Part shown: one piece after another, positions 7,606 through 16,802 of the stretch
Layout of the letters: every line of letters starts with the position of its first letter
How positions within the stretch are numbered: position 1 is the stretch's first letter
NCBI GenBank assembly: GCA_036351115.1
Contig: JAZBOL010000118.1
Span: 9,081-73,080, forward strand
Direction of reading: 5' to 3'
From: Marinihelvus sp036351115
Lineage (GTDB): Bacteria > Pseudomonadota > Gammaproteobacteria > Xanthomonadales > SZUA-36
Length of the DNA stretch: 64,000 nucleotides
The notes under the pieces: model-generated
What the model saw: the letters and a program-made list of their open reading frames with translations, nothing else
Told to the model about the DNA's origin: nothing
Database searches by the model: none
Program-made: the position numbers and the translations under genes

Positions 7606-9339
7606 ATGAAGTCTGATCTGCGGGTCAGTCGCCGGGCCTTCAACGGTTGTGATGACCGGTTGCCCGCGGACCTTCATCCCGTCCTGCGCCGCATCCTGCT
7701 GGCCCGGGGGCTGGGAGACCCGGACCGCCTCGACCTTGCCCTGAAGCGCATGGCTCCTCCCGCGTCCCTCACGGGCATCGACGAGGCGGCGCGCCTGCTG
7801 GCGGAAGCCATCCGGGAAGACCGGCGAGTTCTCGTGGTGGGTGATTTCGATGCGGATGGGGCCACCGGTACGGCACTTGCCGTCCGTGGGCTCACGGCCC
7901 TGGGCGCCCGTCACGTGGAGTTCCGCGTGCCGAACCGCTTCGAGTTCGGTTATGGACTGACCCCCGGGCTCGTCGATACGCTGGCCGAAGCGCCGCCGGA
8001 CCTGCTTATGACCGTCGATTCGGGCATTGCCTGCCTGGCGGGTGTGGAGCGCGCCCGGAAGCTCGGTATCCGGGTCATCGTGACGGATCATCACCTGCCC
8101 GGCGAAGTCCTGCCTGCGGCAGACGCCATCGTGAATCCCAATCTGCCCGGCGACGCCTTCCCCAGCAAGGCCCTGGCCGGCGTGGGCGTCGTTTTCTATC
8201 TCCTGGGCGCCGTGCGCGGCGCACTCCGGACAGCCGGCTGGTTCGAAGGCCGGCGTTCCGAACCCAATCTCGCGCAGTACCTGGACCTGGTGGCGCTCGG
8301 CACCGTCGCCGACGTGGTGCCCCTGGATTACAACAACCGCATCCTGGTGCGCCAGGGGCTGGAGCGCATCCAGGCCGGCGTTGCCTCGCCGGGGGTGCTG
8401 GCATTGCTGCGGGTGGGCAAGCGCGACTACCGGCACGTGGTGGCTTCGGACCTGGGTTTCGCGGCCGGTCCCCGGTTGAATGCGGCCGGCCGCCTGGAGG
8501 ACATGAGCGTCGGCATCCGTTGCCTGCTGTCGGACGATCCGGAAGAGGCGCTGGAGATTGCCGAAGAGCTGGATACGCTGAACCGGCAACGCAAGACACT
8601 CCAGGAAACCATGCAAACCGAGGCCGCGGAACAGGTCGAAGGGCTGCTGGAATCCCTGGGCGAGGAACTGCCGTTCAGCCTCTGTTTGCACGATGACCGA
8701 TGGCACCAGGGCATCGTCGGGCTCGTCGCTTCCCGCATCAAGGAGGCGAAGCACCGGCCGGTGATCGCGTTTGCTCCGGAGTCCGCGGGTGCATCGACGC
8801 TGAAGGGGTCCGCCCGCTCCATTCCGGGCTTGCACATCCGCGATGTGCTCGCCCACGTCGACGCCAGATACCCGGGAATGATCGGGGCCTTTGGCGGACA
8901 CGCCATGGCCGCGGGCCTGAGCCTCGACCGGGACCGGCTGGAGAAATTCAGGCAGGCACTGGAAGGCTCCGTTCGGGCGTTTCTCGACAATGACCCGCCG
9001 CGTCGCGAGGTGCGGACGGACGGTGAACTGTCGCCTGCCGACATGAACCTGGAGTTCGCCATGGCGCTGGCAGCCCTCGGTCCCTGGGGGCAGCGCCACC
9101 CGGAACCGCTCTTCGAGGGCGCCTTCGACGTCGTGGACCAGCGCATCGTGGGCGGCGCCCACCTCAAATTGATGGTTCGCCCCCGCCAGGGCGGCGAGCC
9201 CGTGGATGCGATCGCCTTCGGAACCCTGCCGGAAGACCTGCCGGACCGATCACACCTTCGCCTGCTGTACCGGCTGGACGTCAATCACTTCCGGGGGCAG
9301 GCGACCGTGCAGCTTCGGGTGGAGCACATCCTTTCCTGA
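7606..9339 (+). CDS. recJ: Single-stranded-DNA-specific exonuclease RecJ
   Basis: RecJ degrades single-stranded DNA 5' to 3' in RecF-pathway recombination, mismatch and base-excision repair. The 577-residue protein shows the DHH phosphoesterase motifs in order: GDFDADGATGTA (motif I, about residue 83), VDSG (about 127), TDHH (about 162) and the DHHA1 motif GGHAMAAG (about 430), then the C-terminal OB-type domain. Length equals the E. coli protein. The ATG at 7606 has no obvious Shine-Dalgarno; an ATG ten bases upstream is out of frame. It follows greA by 34 bases, while in E. coli recJ precedes prfB, so recJ-prfB linkage is kept here with one gene inserted between. Confidence 0.97.
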   Translation: MKSDLRVSRRAFNGCDDRLPADLHPVLRRILLARGLGDPDRLDLALKRMAPPASLTGIDEAARLLAEAIREDRRVLVVGDFDADGATGTALAVRGLTALGARHVEFRVPNRFEFGYGLTPGLVDTLAEAPPDLLMTVDSGIACLAGVERARKLGIRVIVTDHHLPGEVLPAADAIVNPNLPGDAFPSKALAGVGVVFYLLGAVRGALRTAGWFEGRRSEPNLAQYLDLVALGTVADVVPLDYNNRILVRQGLERIQAGVASPGVLALLRVGKRDYRHVVASDLGFAAGPRLNAAGRLEDMSVGIRCLLSDDPEEALEIAEELDTLNRQRKTLQETMQTEAAEQVEGLLESLGEELPFSLCLHDDRWHQGIVGLVASRIKEAKHRPVIAFAPESAGASTLKGSARSIPGLHIRDVLAHVDARYPGMIGAFGGHAMAAGLSLDRDRLEKFRQALEGSVRAFLDNDPPRREVRTDGELSPADMNLEFAMALAALGPWGQRHPEPLFEGAFDVVDQRIVGGAHLKLMVRPRQGGEPVDAIAFGTLPEDLPDRSHLRLLYRLDVNHFRGQATVQLRVEHILS

Positions 9340-9381
9340 ACGATGCCGGGTCAATCCGGTCCCGCGAATCATCCGGAAATG

Positions 9382-9408
9382 CGAAGCCGGGGCAGGGCCC
9401 CGGCTTCG
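9382..9408. terminator. Bidirectional hairpin between recJ and the minus-strand gene
   Basis: A perfect 12-bp stem (CGAAGCCGGGGC at 9382-9393 with GCCCCGGCTTCG at 9397-9408) closes a three-base loop. It sits between two convergent genes and would act on both strands. There is no T-run on either side, so termination may need Rho or rely on the stem alone. Confidence 0.6.
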
Positions 9409-9426
9409 GTGGTTTCACGGGCGGGT

Positions 9427-10194
9427 TCAGTCGTCCCGTGGCATGGACAGATCCTCGCGCCAGCGATAGATCTTGTAGGTGGAAGTCCAGAATCCTTCTC
9501 CGAAGTCCTCCATCGTCTCCATGGCGTCTTCTTCGCCCATGTGCTCCGCGGCGAATTCGTAGAAGCTCTGCTCCGGCGGCTCCATGTCCGCGTAATTGCG
9601 GAAGCCGGAAGCCAGCATGAGGTTGTCCTCGCCACCCAGGACGGTGTACCAGGCCCAGTTGGAATCCCAGCCCTTGTCGATGGCCAGCTGGCTCATCTTG
9701 CTGACCGTCTGCCCGGTCTGCATTTGCTTGGCGGGATTCGGCGTAAATTGCGTGACGCCCACGTAGTAGAACGGGTTTTCGCCTTCTTCCCAGTGGCTGT
9801 TCTCCGTATCGATGACCTGGAAGGTATGTGAAAGATCTTCGACGTGGATACCCAGCTGCTCCTCGTAGCCCGCGCCCACCTTGTTGTCATAGCCCCACTT
9901 TTCGTAGGCGTCCTGGTCGGCCCAGGAAAAGCAGCAGGCACGGACGTAGTAGTCGCCGCGGTCGCCGCCCGTCGTGACGGTGTAGACCTGCCAGGAACGG
10001 GTGTCGCCCTGTTCCATGCGCCAGGCCATGTGGGTTTTGATCGCCTCTTCAAACGCCGCGCTGCCCACGTCCGCCCTGGGCGTCAGTTTCCAGGTGGAAG
10101 CGATATTGGGCGGCTTGGCGTGGTTGTCTGCAAGAGCCAGGGGGGCGCACAGGAGCGCCGTCAGGGCCAGCAGGCCCGTGGTCGTTTTTTTCAT
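9427..10194 (-). CDS. Exported protein of unknown function with an internal duplication
   Basis: I do not recognise this 255-residue protein. Residues 1-22 are a clear Sec signal peptide (MKKTTTGLLALTALL, cleavage near ALADNH). The mature part is acidic and rich in W, Y and F. It has two halves that look alike: WQVYTVTTGGD at residues 68-78 and WAWYTVLGGED at 180-190 occupy equivalent places about 112 residues apart, each preceded by a helix-like stretch. This suggests a tandem alpha/beta fold, perhaps of the dimeric-barrel type, but that is inference. There is one adjacent Cys pair (C87-C88). I chose the ATG at 10194, which follows a GGGAG site; an upstream extension has no signal-peptide logic. 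It is monocistronic, convergent with recJ and divergent from prfB. Confidence 0.8.
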   Translation of the reverse strand: MKKTTTGLLALTALLCAPLALADNHAKPPNIASTWKLTPRADVGSAAFEEAIKTHMAWRMEQGDTRSWQVYTVTTGGDRGDYYVRACCFSWADQDAYEKWGYDNKVGAGYEEQLGIHVEDLSHTFQVIDTENSHWEEGENPFYYVGVTQFTPNPAKQMQTGQTVSKMSQLAIDKGWDSNWAWYTVLGGEDNLMLASGFRNYADMEPPEQSFYEFAAEHMGEEDAMETMEDFGEGFWTSTYKIYRWREDLSMPRDD

Positions 10195-10289
10195 GATGTC
10201 TCCCTCATTATCAGGGCGTCTCGAGATGGACGCCTGGAATGAATATAGTCGGTGCCTCGGGGTTCTGCCGAAGTCAACGCCCGGTGGTG

Positions 10290-10295
10290 TACAAT
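10290..10295 (+). promoter_or_regulatory. Possible -10 element for prfB
   Basis: TACAAT at 10290-10295 lies 41 bases before the prfB start codon in the 142-base divergent gap. No convincing -35 is visible 16-18 bases upstream, so the assignment is tentative. Confidence 0.35.
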
Positions 10296-10336
10296 GCGCC
10301 GCTTGCATTCAGGCCGCAGACCGGGTCCGCCGCATC

Positions 10337-11432
10337 ATGGAAATTGCACCGATCACCCAACAACTGGACGACCTCCAGCAGCGCGTCGAAGCGCTGAGGG
10401 GGTACCTTTGACTACGCCGTAAAGCGCGACCGGCTCGAGGAAGTCACGCGCGAGCTGGAAAATCCCGACATCTGGAACGACCCGGAGCATGCCCAGGCCC
10501 TGGGGCGTGAACGTGCGTCCCTGGAAAAGATCGTGGACACCCTCGACTCCGCGAACCAGGGCCTCCAGGATGCCGCCGAACTGCTGGAAATGGCCGAGGC
10601 GGAGGATGACGAGGGCACGGTGAACGAGGTCGTCAGCGACATCGAGGGCCTGGCTGCCAGGGTGGAAGACCTCGAGTTCCAGCGCATGTTCTCCGGCGAG
10701 ATGGACGACCGGCCCTGCTACCTGGACATCCAGGCCGGCTCCGGCGGCACCGAGGCCCAGGACTGGGCGGAAATGCTGCTGCGCATGTACCTGCGCTGGG
10801 CGGAGCGGCGGGGCTGGAAGGCCGAGCTGGTGGAAGCCTCCGCCGGGGAAGTGGCGGGGATCAAGAGCGCCACGATTCACATCACCGGGGATTACGCCTT
10901 CGGCTGGTGCAAGACCGAGACCGGCGTGCACCGCCTGGTGCGCAAATCGCCCTTCGACTCGGGGGGGCGTCGCCACACCAGCTTTGCGGCTGTTTTCGCC
11001 TCTCCCGAAGTCGATGACAACATCGAAATCGACATCGACCCCTCGGACCTTCGCATCGACGTCTACCGCGCGTCCGGCGCCGGCGGCCAGCACGTGAACC
11101 GTACCGAGTCCGCCGTGCGCATCACCCACCTGCCCACCGGCGTGGTGGTGCAGTGCCAGAACGACCGCTCCCAGCACAAGAACAAGGATCAGGCCATGAA
11201 GCAGCTGCGCGCGAAGCTGTATGAGCTCGAGGTCCAGAAGCGCAACGAGGAATCCCAGGCCATGGAGGATGCCAAGTCCGATATCGGCTGGGGCAGCCAG
11301 ATCCGCTCCTACGTGCTCGATGACTCGCGCATCAAGGACCTGCGCACCGGCGTGCAGACCGGCAACACCCAGGCCGTGCTCGACGGCGATCTCGACGAGT
11401 TCGTCGAGGCGTCCCTGAAGGCCGGCTTGTGA
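10337..11432 (+). CDS. prfB: Peptide chain release factor 2, with programmed +1 frameshift
   Basis: RF2 reads UGA and UAA stop codons and releases the finished protein. The gene is in two frames: codons 1-24 (ATG at 10337 to CTT at 10406-10408) end at an in-frame TGA (10409-10411), and the main part resumes one base later at GAC 10410-10412, giving 364 residues (E. coli 365). The stop-codon recognition tripeptide is in RKSPFDSGG and the catalytic GGQ is at residues 249-251 followed by HVNRTESAVR. lysS follows after 64 bases, as in E. coli. Annotation without the shift would miss the first 24 residues. Confidence 0.97.
10397..10412 (+). promoter_or_regulatory. Programmed +1 frameshift (recoding) site of prfB
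   Basis: The sequence AGGGGG TAC CTT TGA C matches the known RF2 recoding signal: an internal Shine-Dalgarno-like AGGGGG (10397-10402), a three-base spacer, the slippery CTT (10406-10408), the UGA stop and a following C that weakens termination. By established knowledge, low RF2 lets the ribosome slip and make more RF2, an autoregulatory loop. Confidence 0.97.
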
Positions 11433-11496
11433 TTCCTATCCATTCCTTTTTGACGATTCGCGGAGCAACCGCGGCCCGCATGATCGAGATGACCCC

Positions 11497-13035
11497 GTGA
11501 ACGACAAGCCCAACAGCCCGAACACGACCGACGCGGCCGCCAAGGCCGCACCGGACGAAAACCGCCTGATCGCGGAGCGCCGCGCCAAGCTCGCGGCCCT
11601 GCGCGAGGCCGGCCAGGCGTTTCCGAACGATTTCCGGCCCAACACCACCGCGGCCGCCCTCGCCGAACGGTTCGGCGAGGACGACAATGACGTCCTGGAG
11701 GGCGTGGACGAGGAGTTCGCCGTTGCCGGCCGCATGATGGCCAAGCGGGTCATGGGCAAGATCGCCTTCGTGCGCCTGCAGGACGGTTCCGGCTCGATCC
11801 AGCTCGTGCTGCAGCGGGATGAGCTGCCGGAGGGGGTGTACCAGGGGTTCAAGCAGTGGGACGTGGGTGACATCATCGCCGCCACGGGCCGCATGTTCCG
11901 CACCAACAAGGGCGAGCTGTCCGTGCGCGCCAACAGCCTCCGGCTGCTGACGAAATCCCTGCGCCCGCTGCCCGAGAAGTATCACGGCCTGCAGGACACG
12001 GAGACGCGCTACCGCCAGCGCTACGTGGACCTGATCATGAACGAGGAATCGCGGGACGTCTTCCGCACCCGGTCTCGGATCATCAGTTTCATCCGTGCCT
12101 TCCTGGAGGCCCCGGGACGGGACTTCCTGGAAGTGGAAACGCCCATGATGCATCCGATTCCCGGAGGCGCCACGGCCCGGCCCTTTATCACGCACCACAA
12201 CGCCCTGGACCTGCGGATGTACCTGCGCGTGGCGCCGGAGCTCTACCTCAAGCGCCTGACCGTGGGTGGCCTCGAACGGGTCTACGAAATCAACCGCAAT
12301 TTCCGCAACGAGGGCGTGTCCACCCGCCACAATCCCGAGTTCACCATGCTCGAGTTCTACTGGGCCTACGCCGACGTGAACGACCTCATGGACCTGACCG
12401 AGGCCATGCTGCGGGGGCTGGCGGAGTCGGTGCTCGGCACGACGACCGTGAGCTACCAGGGCCAGGAGATCGAGTTCGGCAAGCCGTTCCGCCGCCTGAC
12501 CGTGGAAGGTGCGGTTCGTGAATACAACCCGGAACTTGCGGATGCGGACCTCTGGGACGTCTCGACCTTGCGTGCGGCCCTGGCGTCGAAGGGCGCGCAT
12601 GTCGACGACAACTGGGGCGCCGGCAAGCTCCTGACCGAACTGTACGAAGCGACGGTCGAGCGCGAGCTGGTGCAGCCGACCTTCATGACGGCCTACCCGA
12701 CGGAGGTTTCGCCCCTGTCCCGGCGTAACGACGAGGATCCCCGGGTAACGGACCGCTTCGAACTCATCGTGGCCGGCAACGAGATCGCCAACGGGTTTTC
12801 CGAGCTCAACGACGCCGAGGACCAGGCCGAGCGCTTCCGGGCCCAGGTGGAAAGCAAGGAAGCGGGAGATCTCGAGGCCATGCACTTCGACGCCGACTAC
12901 GTCCGCGCCCTGGAGTACGGCATGCCCCCGACGGCCGGGGAGGGCGTCGGCATCGATCGCCTGGTCATGCTGTTGACCGATTCTCCCTCGATCCGGGACG
13001 TGCTGCTGTTCCCGTACCTGCGACCCGAGGCCTGA
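11497..13035 (+). CDS. lysS: Lysyl-tRNA synthetase (class II)
   Basis: LysS charges tRNA-Lys. The 512-residue protein has an N-terminal OB-fold anticodon domain (roughly residues 75-160, GRMMAKRVMGKIAFVRLQDG) and a class II catalytic core with motif 2 (YEINRNFRNEG) and motif 3 (GEGVGIDRLVMLLT) close to the C-terminus. The start is a GTG at 11497; ATG codons just upstream are out of frame. It lies 64 bases after prfB on the same strand and is probably co-transcribed with it. Confidence 0.97.
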   Translation: MNDKPNSPNTTDAAAKAAPDENRLIAERRAKLAALREAGQAFPNDFRPNTTAAALAERFGEDDNDVLEGVDEEFAVAGRMMAKRVMGKIAFVRLQDGSGSIQLVLQRDELPEGVYQGFKQWDVGDIIAATGRMFRTNKGELSVRANSLRLLTKSLRPLPEKYHGLQDTETRYRQRYVDLIMNEESRDVFRTRSRIISFIRAFLEAPGRDFLEVETPMMHPIPGGATARPFITHHNALDLRMYLRVAPELYLKRLTVGGLERVYEINRNFRNEGVSTRHNPEFTMLEFYWAYADVNDLMDLTEAMLRGLAESVLGTTTVSYQGQEIEFGKPFRRLTVEGAVREYNPELADADLWDVSTLRAALASKGAHVDDNWGAGKLLTELYEATVERELVQPTFMTAYPTEVSPLSRRNDEDPRVTDRFELIVAGNEIANGFSELNDAEDQAERFRAQVESKEAGDLEAMHFDADYVRALEYGMPPTAGEGVGIDRLVMLLTDSPSIRDVLLFPYLRPEA

Positions 13036-13042
13036 CCGGGTC

Positions 13043-13816
13043 ATGACCCGCCTGCGCGTTTCCCTGGTCCAGTCCCGTCTTCGCTGGCGCGATCCGGAGC
13101 AAAACCGGGCGCACCTCTCGGCGGCGATGGACGGCGCGGATGCCGCGGACCTGTTCGTGCTCCCCGAGACCTTCACCACCGGTTTTCTCGGTGAGAAGGC
13201 GGACACCGACGAGGGCATGGACGGGCCCACGGTTGCGTGGCTGCAGCATGAAGCCCGGGCCCGGGACGCGGCGGTCTGCGGCAGCGCGGTGATTTGCGAC
13301 GATGCAGGACGTCGAAACCGCTTCCTGTTCGCAGCCCCGGACGGGCAAATGACGTTCTACGACAAGCGCCACCTGTTCAGCTACGCGGGCGAAGACAAGC
13401 GCTATGTCGCCGGTGAGCGGCGGGTGGTTTTCGAATACCTCGGTTGGCGGATCAACCCGCAGATTTGCTACGACCTGCGGTTTCCGGTCTGGTGCCGAAG
13501 CCGCGACGATTTCGACCTGGCCATTTTCGTCGCCAACTGGCCCTCGCCGCGGGTCAACGCCTGGGATGCTTTGCTGCGCGCCCGGGCCATGGAGAACCAG
13601 TGCTATGTCGTGGCGGTCAACCGCGTCGGGGAGGACGGCCGGGGCCTGGCCTATCCGGGGCACAGTGCCATCTATGATCCGCTGGGAGAAACGGTGATCG
13701 AACCCTGGGAAACGGAAGGGGCGAAGGACGCGGTCATCGACCTCGATCGCGTGCGGGAGATTCGTTCGGATTTTCCTTTCGCCGCGGAAGCCGACGACTT
13801 CACGATCAATTCCTAG
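13043..13816 (+). CDS. Nitrilase-superfamily amidase (omega-amidase/YafV-like)
   Basis: This 257-residue carbon-nitrogen hydrolase has the complete catalytic triad E42 (LPETFTTGF), K108 (YDKRHLF) and C142 (QICYDLRFP). The single-domain length and the FTTGF and YDKRHLFS context match the omega-amidase group (YafV, Nit2), which hydrolyses alpha-ketoglutaramate and alpha-ketosuccinamate and so repairs by-products of glutamine transamination. Other nitrilase-fold amidases remain possible. It begins seven bases after lysS and ends the operon, facing the convergent potassium channel gene 22 bases away. Confidence 0.88.
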   Translation: MTRLRVSLVQSRLRWRDPEQNRAHLSAAMDGADAADLFVLPETFTTGFLGEKADTDEGMDGPTVAWLQHEARARDAAVCGSAVICDDAGRRNRFLFAAPDGQMTFYDKRHLFSYAGEDKRYVAGERRVVFEYLGWRINPQICYDLRFPVWCRSRDDFDLAIFVANWPSPRVNAWDALLRARAMENQCYVVAVNRVGEDGRGLAYPGHSAIYDPLGETVIEPWETEGAKDAVIDLDRVREIRSDFPFAAEADDFTINS

Positions 13817-13838
13817 TCGGGCCGCCGGCGGATTCGCG

Positions 13839-15599
13839 TCAGCTGCCCCGGCGCGCCAGCCAGCGTCCGATGGCCGTGCGGGGAATCCGCTGTTCGGGTG
13901 TGGCGAAGTCCAGCAACAGGACCGGATCCTGCAGCGCCCGGCTGATTTCCCGTCGCGCTTGCCCGCGACCGGCGAAGAGCAGCTTGTCACCCGGCTGGAG
14001 CTTTTCCTCCTCGTTCGGCAGGACGAGCCGAAGATCACCCCGTTCCAGCACCAGGCAGACGCAGCGCAGATCCTCGCCGAGGGCGGTGCGGGTGTTGTGG
14101 ACCAGGTGCCGAAGCCTGAGCTCCACGCCTTCTTCCCGGGCCGCAGTCAGGCCGCGGGCGTTGGGTCCGACGAGTTCCGTAACCCAGACGTTGGGCGCCC
14201 GGCCGCCAAGCCGGCGGCGCAGGAGGGACTCGACCCGCTCGCCAAAGGCATCGTCTTCCCGTTCCAGGTGGTCCAGGAAGGCCTTGAGCAGCGGCGTGGT
14301 CGCCAGGGCGAGGATTCGGCGCGTCACGATGAGATTCGGCTGGGCCACGAGCTGCGTTCCGCTCGCGGCGAACAGCGCGGCGTTCTTCGGATCTTCCTGC
14401 CGCGCGATGGTGCAAAGCTTGCCGTTGAGTTCGAGGGCGGTAAGGATGATCGACAGGTTGTCCACGTCGTCGCCGGTTCCGGCGATGACCCCGGCCGCTT
14501 CCCGAATGCCGGCCTGCTCCAGCGTGGCCGCTTCCGTTCCCCGGCCTTCGACCGCGTGTTCGTACTGGGCAACGCGATCCGGGTCCACGTCCACCACCGT
14601 CACACTCTGTCCGGCAGCCTCGAGCACCTCGATCAGCGGCTGGCCAAAACGGCCGGCCCCGCACACGACCCAGCGGCCGTTCTTCAGATTCAGGCGGGTA
14701 CGCAGTTTCGACCCCGGAACGGACAGCAACCAGTCCTGCACGAGGTAGCGAATCGGCGATCGGAAGGCGAGGGCCAGCCGCTTTGCGAAAATCTGGTAGG
14801 GGTTGACCACCGCGTCCGTGCCGAAGGAGGCGAGGTTGTCACAGACGCGTTGCTGGTGGCTGCGCGCAAAGACTGGCAGATCGGGCCTGAGCAGCTTGCT
14901 CGTGATGGCCACGGTCAGATTGGCCTGGTCCGTGTCCGTGACCGCGATGACGCCCCGGCAACTGCGATAGCGGGGATCCAGTCCGGACACGCGCAGGATG
15001 TCCGCGTCGCTGACGCTTCCGGCGAGCATGGGAACTCGGGCGAACCGGGCGTCGATACCGAGTCTCGTGAGCAGCGCGGCGTCACGGTCTATCGCCACCA
15101 CGTGGAGCCCCCGGTCGAGCAGGCCCTCGGCGAGCATGCTGCCGGTGGCGCCCATGCCACACACCAGGTAGAAGGGCAGCCCTTCCTTGGGGCTTTCACG
15201 CTGCAGAATCCGGTCCCAGAGACTGCGAGGGCGGCCCAGCCATTGCACTTCGCGGACGAAGCGATTGTGCGCCTGCATGGCCTTGAACTGGTCATCGAGG
15301 AACAAGCCAATGATGGCGGTGAAGGAGTAAAGCCACGCCACCACGTTGGGAAAGATGAGGAAGAACACCACGAGGCGCTGTAATTCCGTGAAGACATAGG
15401 GGACTTCACCCAGGCCGATGGTGGTGGAAAGGATGGCGATGAAGTAGGCGGCGTCGAGAAAGCTCAGCCGCACCGGGTTACCGTCGCCATCCACGCCGGG
15501 CACGGCCACCACGATGCACACGGAAATGAAGTAGGTCAGGAGAAGAACGATGAGGGGCGTCCGGAGACGCCGCATGGTCAGCCAGACGATGTCGTTCAT
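13839..15599 (-). CDS. Two-TM potassium channel-like protein with two RCK domains and unusual filter
   Basis: The 586-residue protein has two membrane helices (about residues 14-34 and 76-100) flanking a pore loop whose filter reads T60-I-G-L-G-E65 where typical K+ channels have TVGYGD. Two cytoplasmic RCK/TrkA-N Rossmann domains follow, with CGMGATG at 147-153 and CGAGRFG at 313-319 (each followed by an acidic strand end, AIDRD and VVDVD), and TrkA-C-like segments in the last 110 residues. Such channels gate K+ flux by binding nucleotides or ions on the RCK ring. The changed filter makes selectivity uncertain. A small membrane gene lies 52 bases upstream on the same strand. Confidence 0.85.
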   Translation of the reverse strand: MNDIVWLTMRRLRTPLIVLLLTYFISVCIVVAVPGVDGDGNPVRLSFLDAAYFIAILSTTIGLGEVPYVFTELQRLVVFFLIFPNVVAWLYSFTAIIGLFLDDQFKAMQAHNRFVREVQWLGRPRSLWDRILQRESPKEGLPFYLVCGMGATGSMLAEGLLDRGLHVVAIDRDAALLTRLGIDARFARVPMLAGSVSDADILRVSGLDPRYRSCRGVIAVTDTDQANLTVAITSKLLRPDLPVFARSHQQRVCDNLASFGTDAVVNPYQIFAKRLALAFRSPIRYLVQDWLLSVPGSKLRTRLNLKNGRWVVCGAGRFGQPLIEVLEAAGQSVTVVDVDPDRVAQYEHAVEGRGTEAATLEQAGIREAAGVIAGTGDDVDNLSIILTALELNGKLCTIARQEDPKNAALFAASGTQLVAQPNLIVTRRILALATTPLLKAFLDHLEREDDAFGERVESLLRRRLGGRAPNVWVTELVGPNARGLTAAREEGVELRLRHLVHNTRTALGEDLRCVCLVLERGDLRLVLPNEEEKLQPGDKLLFAGRGQARREISRALQDPVLLLDFATPEQRIPRTAIGRWLARRGS

Positions 15600-15651
15600 G
15601 GCGACGCTCTTCTCAGATGCGCTGGCACTTCACCGGGCCCGGATGTCGCAC

Positions 15652-16035
15652 TCAGCGCCGGACCGTGACGGTTTCCGCAACCAGCAGGACCACGGAGATG
15701 AAGTTGGCCAGGAGGGCTCCGCCGGACAGCGACACGATGCTCACAAACACGCGTTCGGAGACCCCGGGTTCACCGAGGTTGGCGGCAAAGCCCCAGAGCG
15801 CCGCCGCCACGATCAATTGCAGGTCCGCCACGAGGCTGGTCGCCAGCAGCGTACTGCCCATGGGTGAGCGGTCACCGAATTTCAGCACCGTCGCAATCAG
15901 GCTCACCACGATGGCGGCGCCCAGTTCGAAGGGTTCGTGGTGATCGGGGTTGTCGATGTCCCCGAGAAAAAAACCGAAATTCAGCGTCAATGCCAGAACG
16001 ATAAAGAAGGCGAAGACAACGCGTTCTCTCTCCAT
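15652..16035 (-). CDS. Small four-helix membrane protein of unknown function
   Basis: A 127-residue hydrophobic protein with about four membrane segments (roughly residues 7-25, 37-52, 64-85 and 97-122). It contains the polar stretch GDIDNPDHHEPFE between helices one and two and LKFGDRSPMGSTLLATSLVAD in the middle. I recall an uncharacterised gammaproteobacterial family of this shape that lies beside RCK channel genes, but I cannot verify the family name here. It lies upstream of, and on the same strand as, the channel gene, so it may be an accessory subunit; that is inference. Confidence 0.75.
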   Translation of the reverse strand: MERERVVFAFFIVLALTLNFGFFLGDIDNPDHHEPFELGAAIVVSLIATVLKFGDRSPMGSTLLATSLVADLQLIVAAALWGFAANLGEPGVSERVFVSIVSLSGGALLANFISVVLLVAETVTVRR

Positions 16036-16129
16036 GGTGTACTCCCTCGCTTGCCCCTGGGCAGTCGTGTCAGCCTACCGTCATCGACGCGCCCCGCCAA
16101 GCCGGGCGATGCCGCGGGATGCGGCGCCT

Positions 16130-16735
16130 TCAGTCGCCGTATTCTTCCTCGTAGTCCGCCGCCGCGGCGCGGATGACCTCGAAGGCCCGTTCGCGACCGT
16201 AGGCCTTGCCGACTTTTACCTTTTCCGGTTCGTCCGGAAGCGTCTTGTAGGTGGAGAAATAGTGTCTAAGGCGCTCCACGAGGGACTCCGGCAGGCCGGT
16301 GATGTCGTCCACCCCCGCGTAGATGTCGTCGCTGTCGAGCACGGAAATGATCTTGTCGTCCGCTTCGCCGCCGTCGTTCATCGGAATGCCGCCGATCACC
16401 CGGGCGTCCAGGATGATCTCCCCGTGGGAAATACGGCGGTTCGAGATGACGCAGATATCCAGCGGGTCGTGGTCGCCGGATTCCGTACCGGGCATGAGTT
16501 CGTGAACGCGCTGCCCGCAGTAGGTTTTCGGAATGAACCCGTACAGGGTCGGCGGCAGGGAGCTCGTCCGGTGCGGCCGGTCCACCCGCAGGAAACCGGA
16601 CTTCTTGTCCACCTCGTACTTCACGTAGTCGAAGGGGGTGGATTCGATGAAGGCCTGCACCACGGCCGGGGGGTTGGCGCCCAGGTCGAGGCCGTGCCAG
16701 GGGTGGGGGCGCCACTTGTTGAATTGACGAGTCAT
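16130..16735 (-). CDS. ppa: Inorganic pyrophosphatase (family I)
   Basis: PPase hydrolyses pyrophosphate to drive biosynthetic reactions. The 201-residue protein has the family I metal-binding signature in SGDHDPLDICVIS and the later DDKIISVLDSDD acidic strand, plus the KVGKAYGRERAFEVI C-terminal lysine/tyrosine segment. I start at the ATG at 16735, since a 21-residue upstream extension is proline/arginine-rich and unlike the family. The gap from csiV is 67 bases on the same strand. Confidence 0.93.
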   Translation of the reverse strand: MTRQFNKWRPHPWHGLDLGANPPAVVQAFIESTPFDYVKYEVDKKSGFLRVDRPHRTSSLPPTLYGFIPKTYCGQRVHELMPGTESGDHDPLDICVISNRRISHGEIILDARVIGGIPMNDGGEADDKIISVLDSDDIYAGVDDITGLPESLVERLRHYFSTYKTLPDEPEKVKVGKAYGRERAFEVIRAAAADYEEEYGD

Positions 16736-16802
16736 AGCGGTTTCCGTTGCGTGTTCCGTGGGTCGGGGACGGTGCGGCATGCGGCACCGGCCCGGCAAAT
16801 GT

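Noticed and set aside
9340..9426. A small RNA in the recJ downstream hairpin
   Set aside because: The 12-bp stem is best explained as a terminator shared by two convergent genes; there is no separate promoter.
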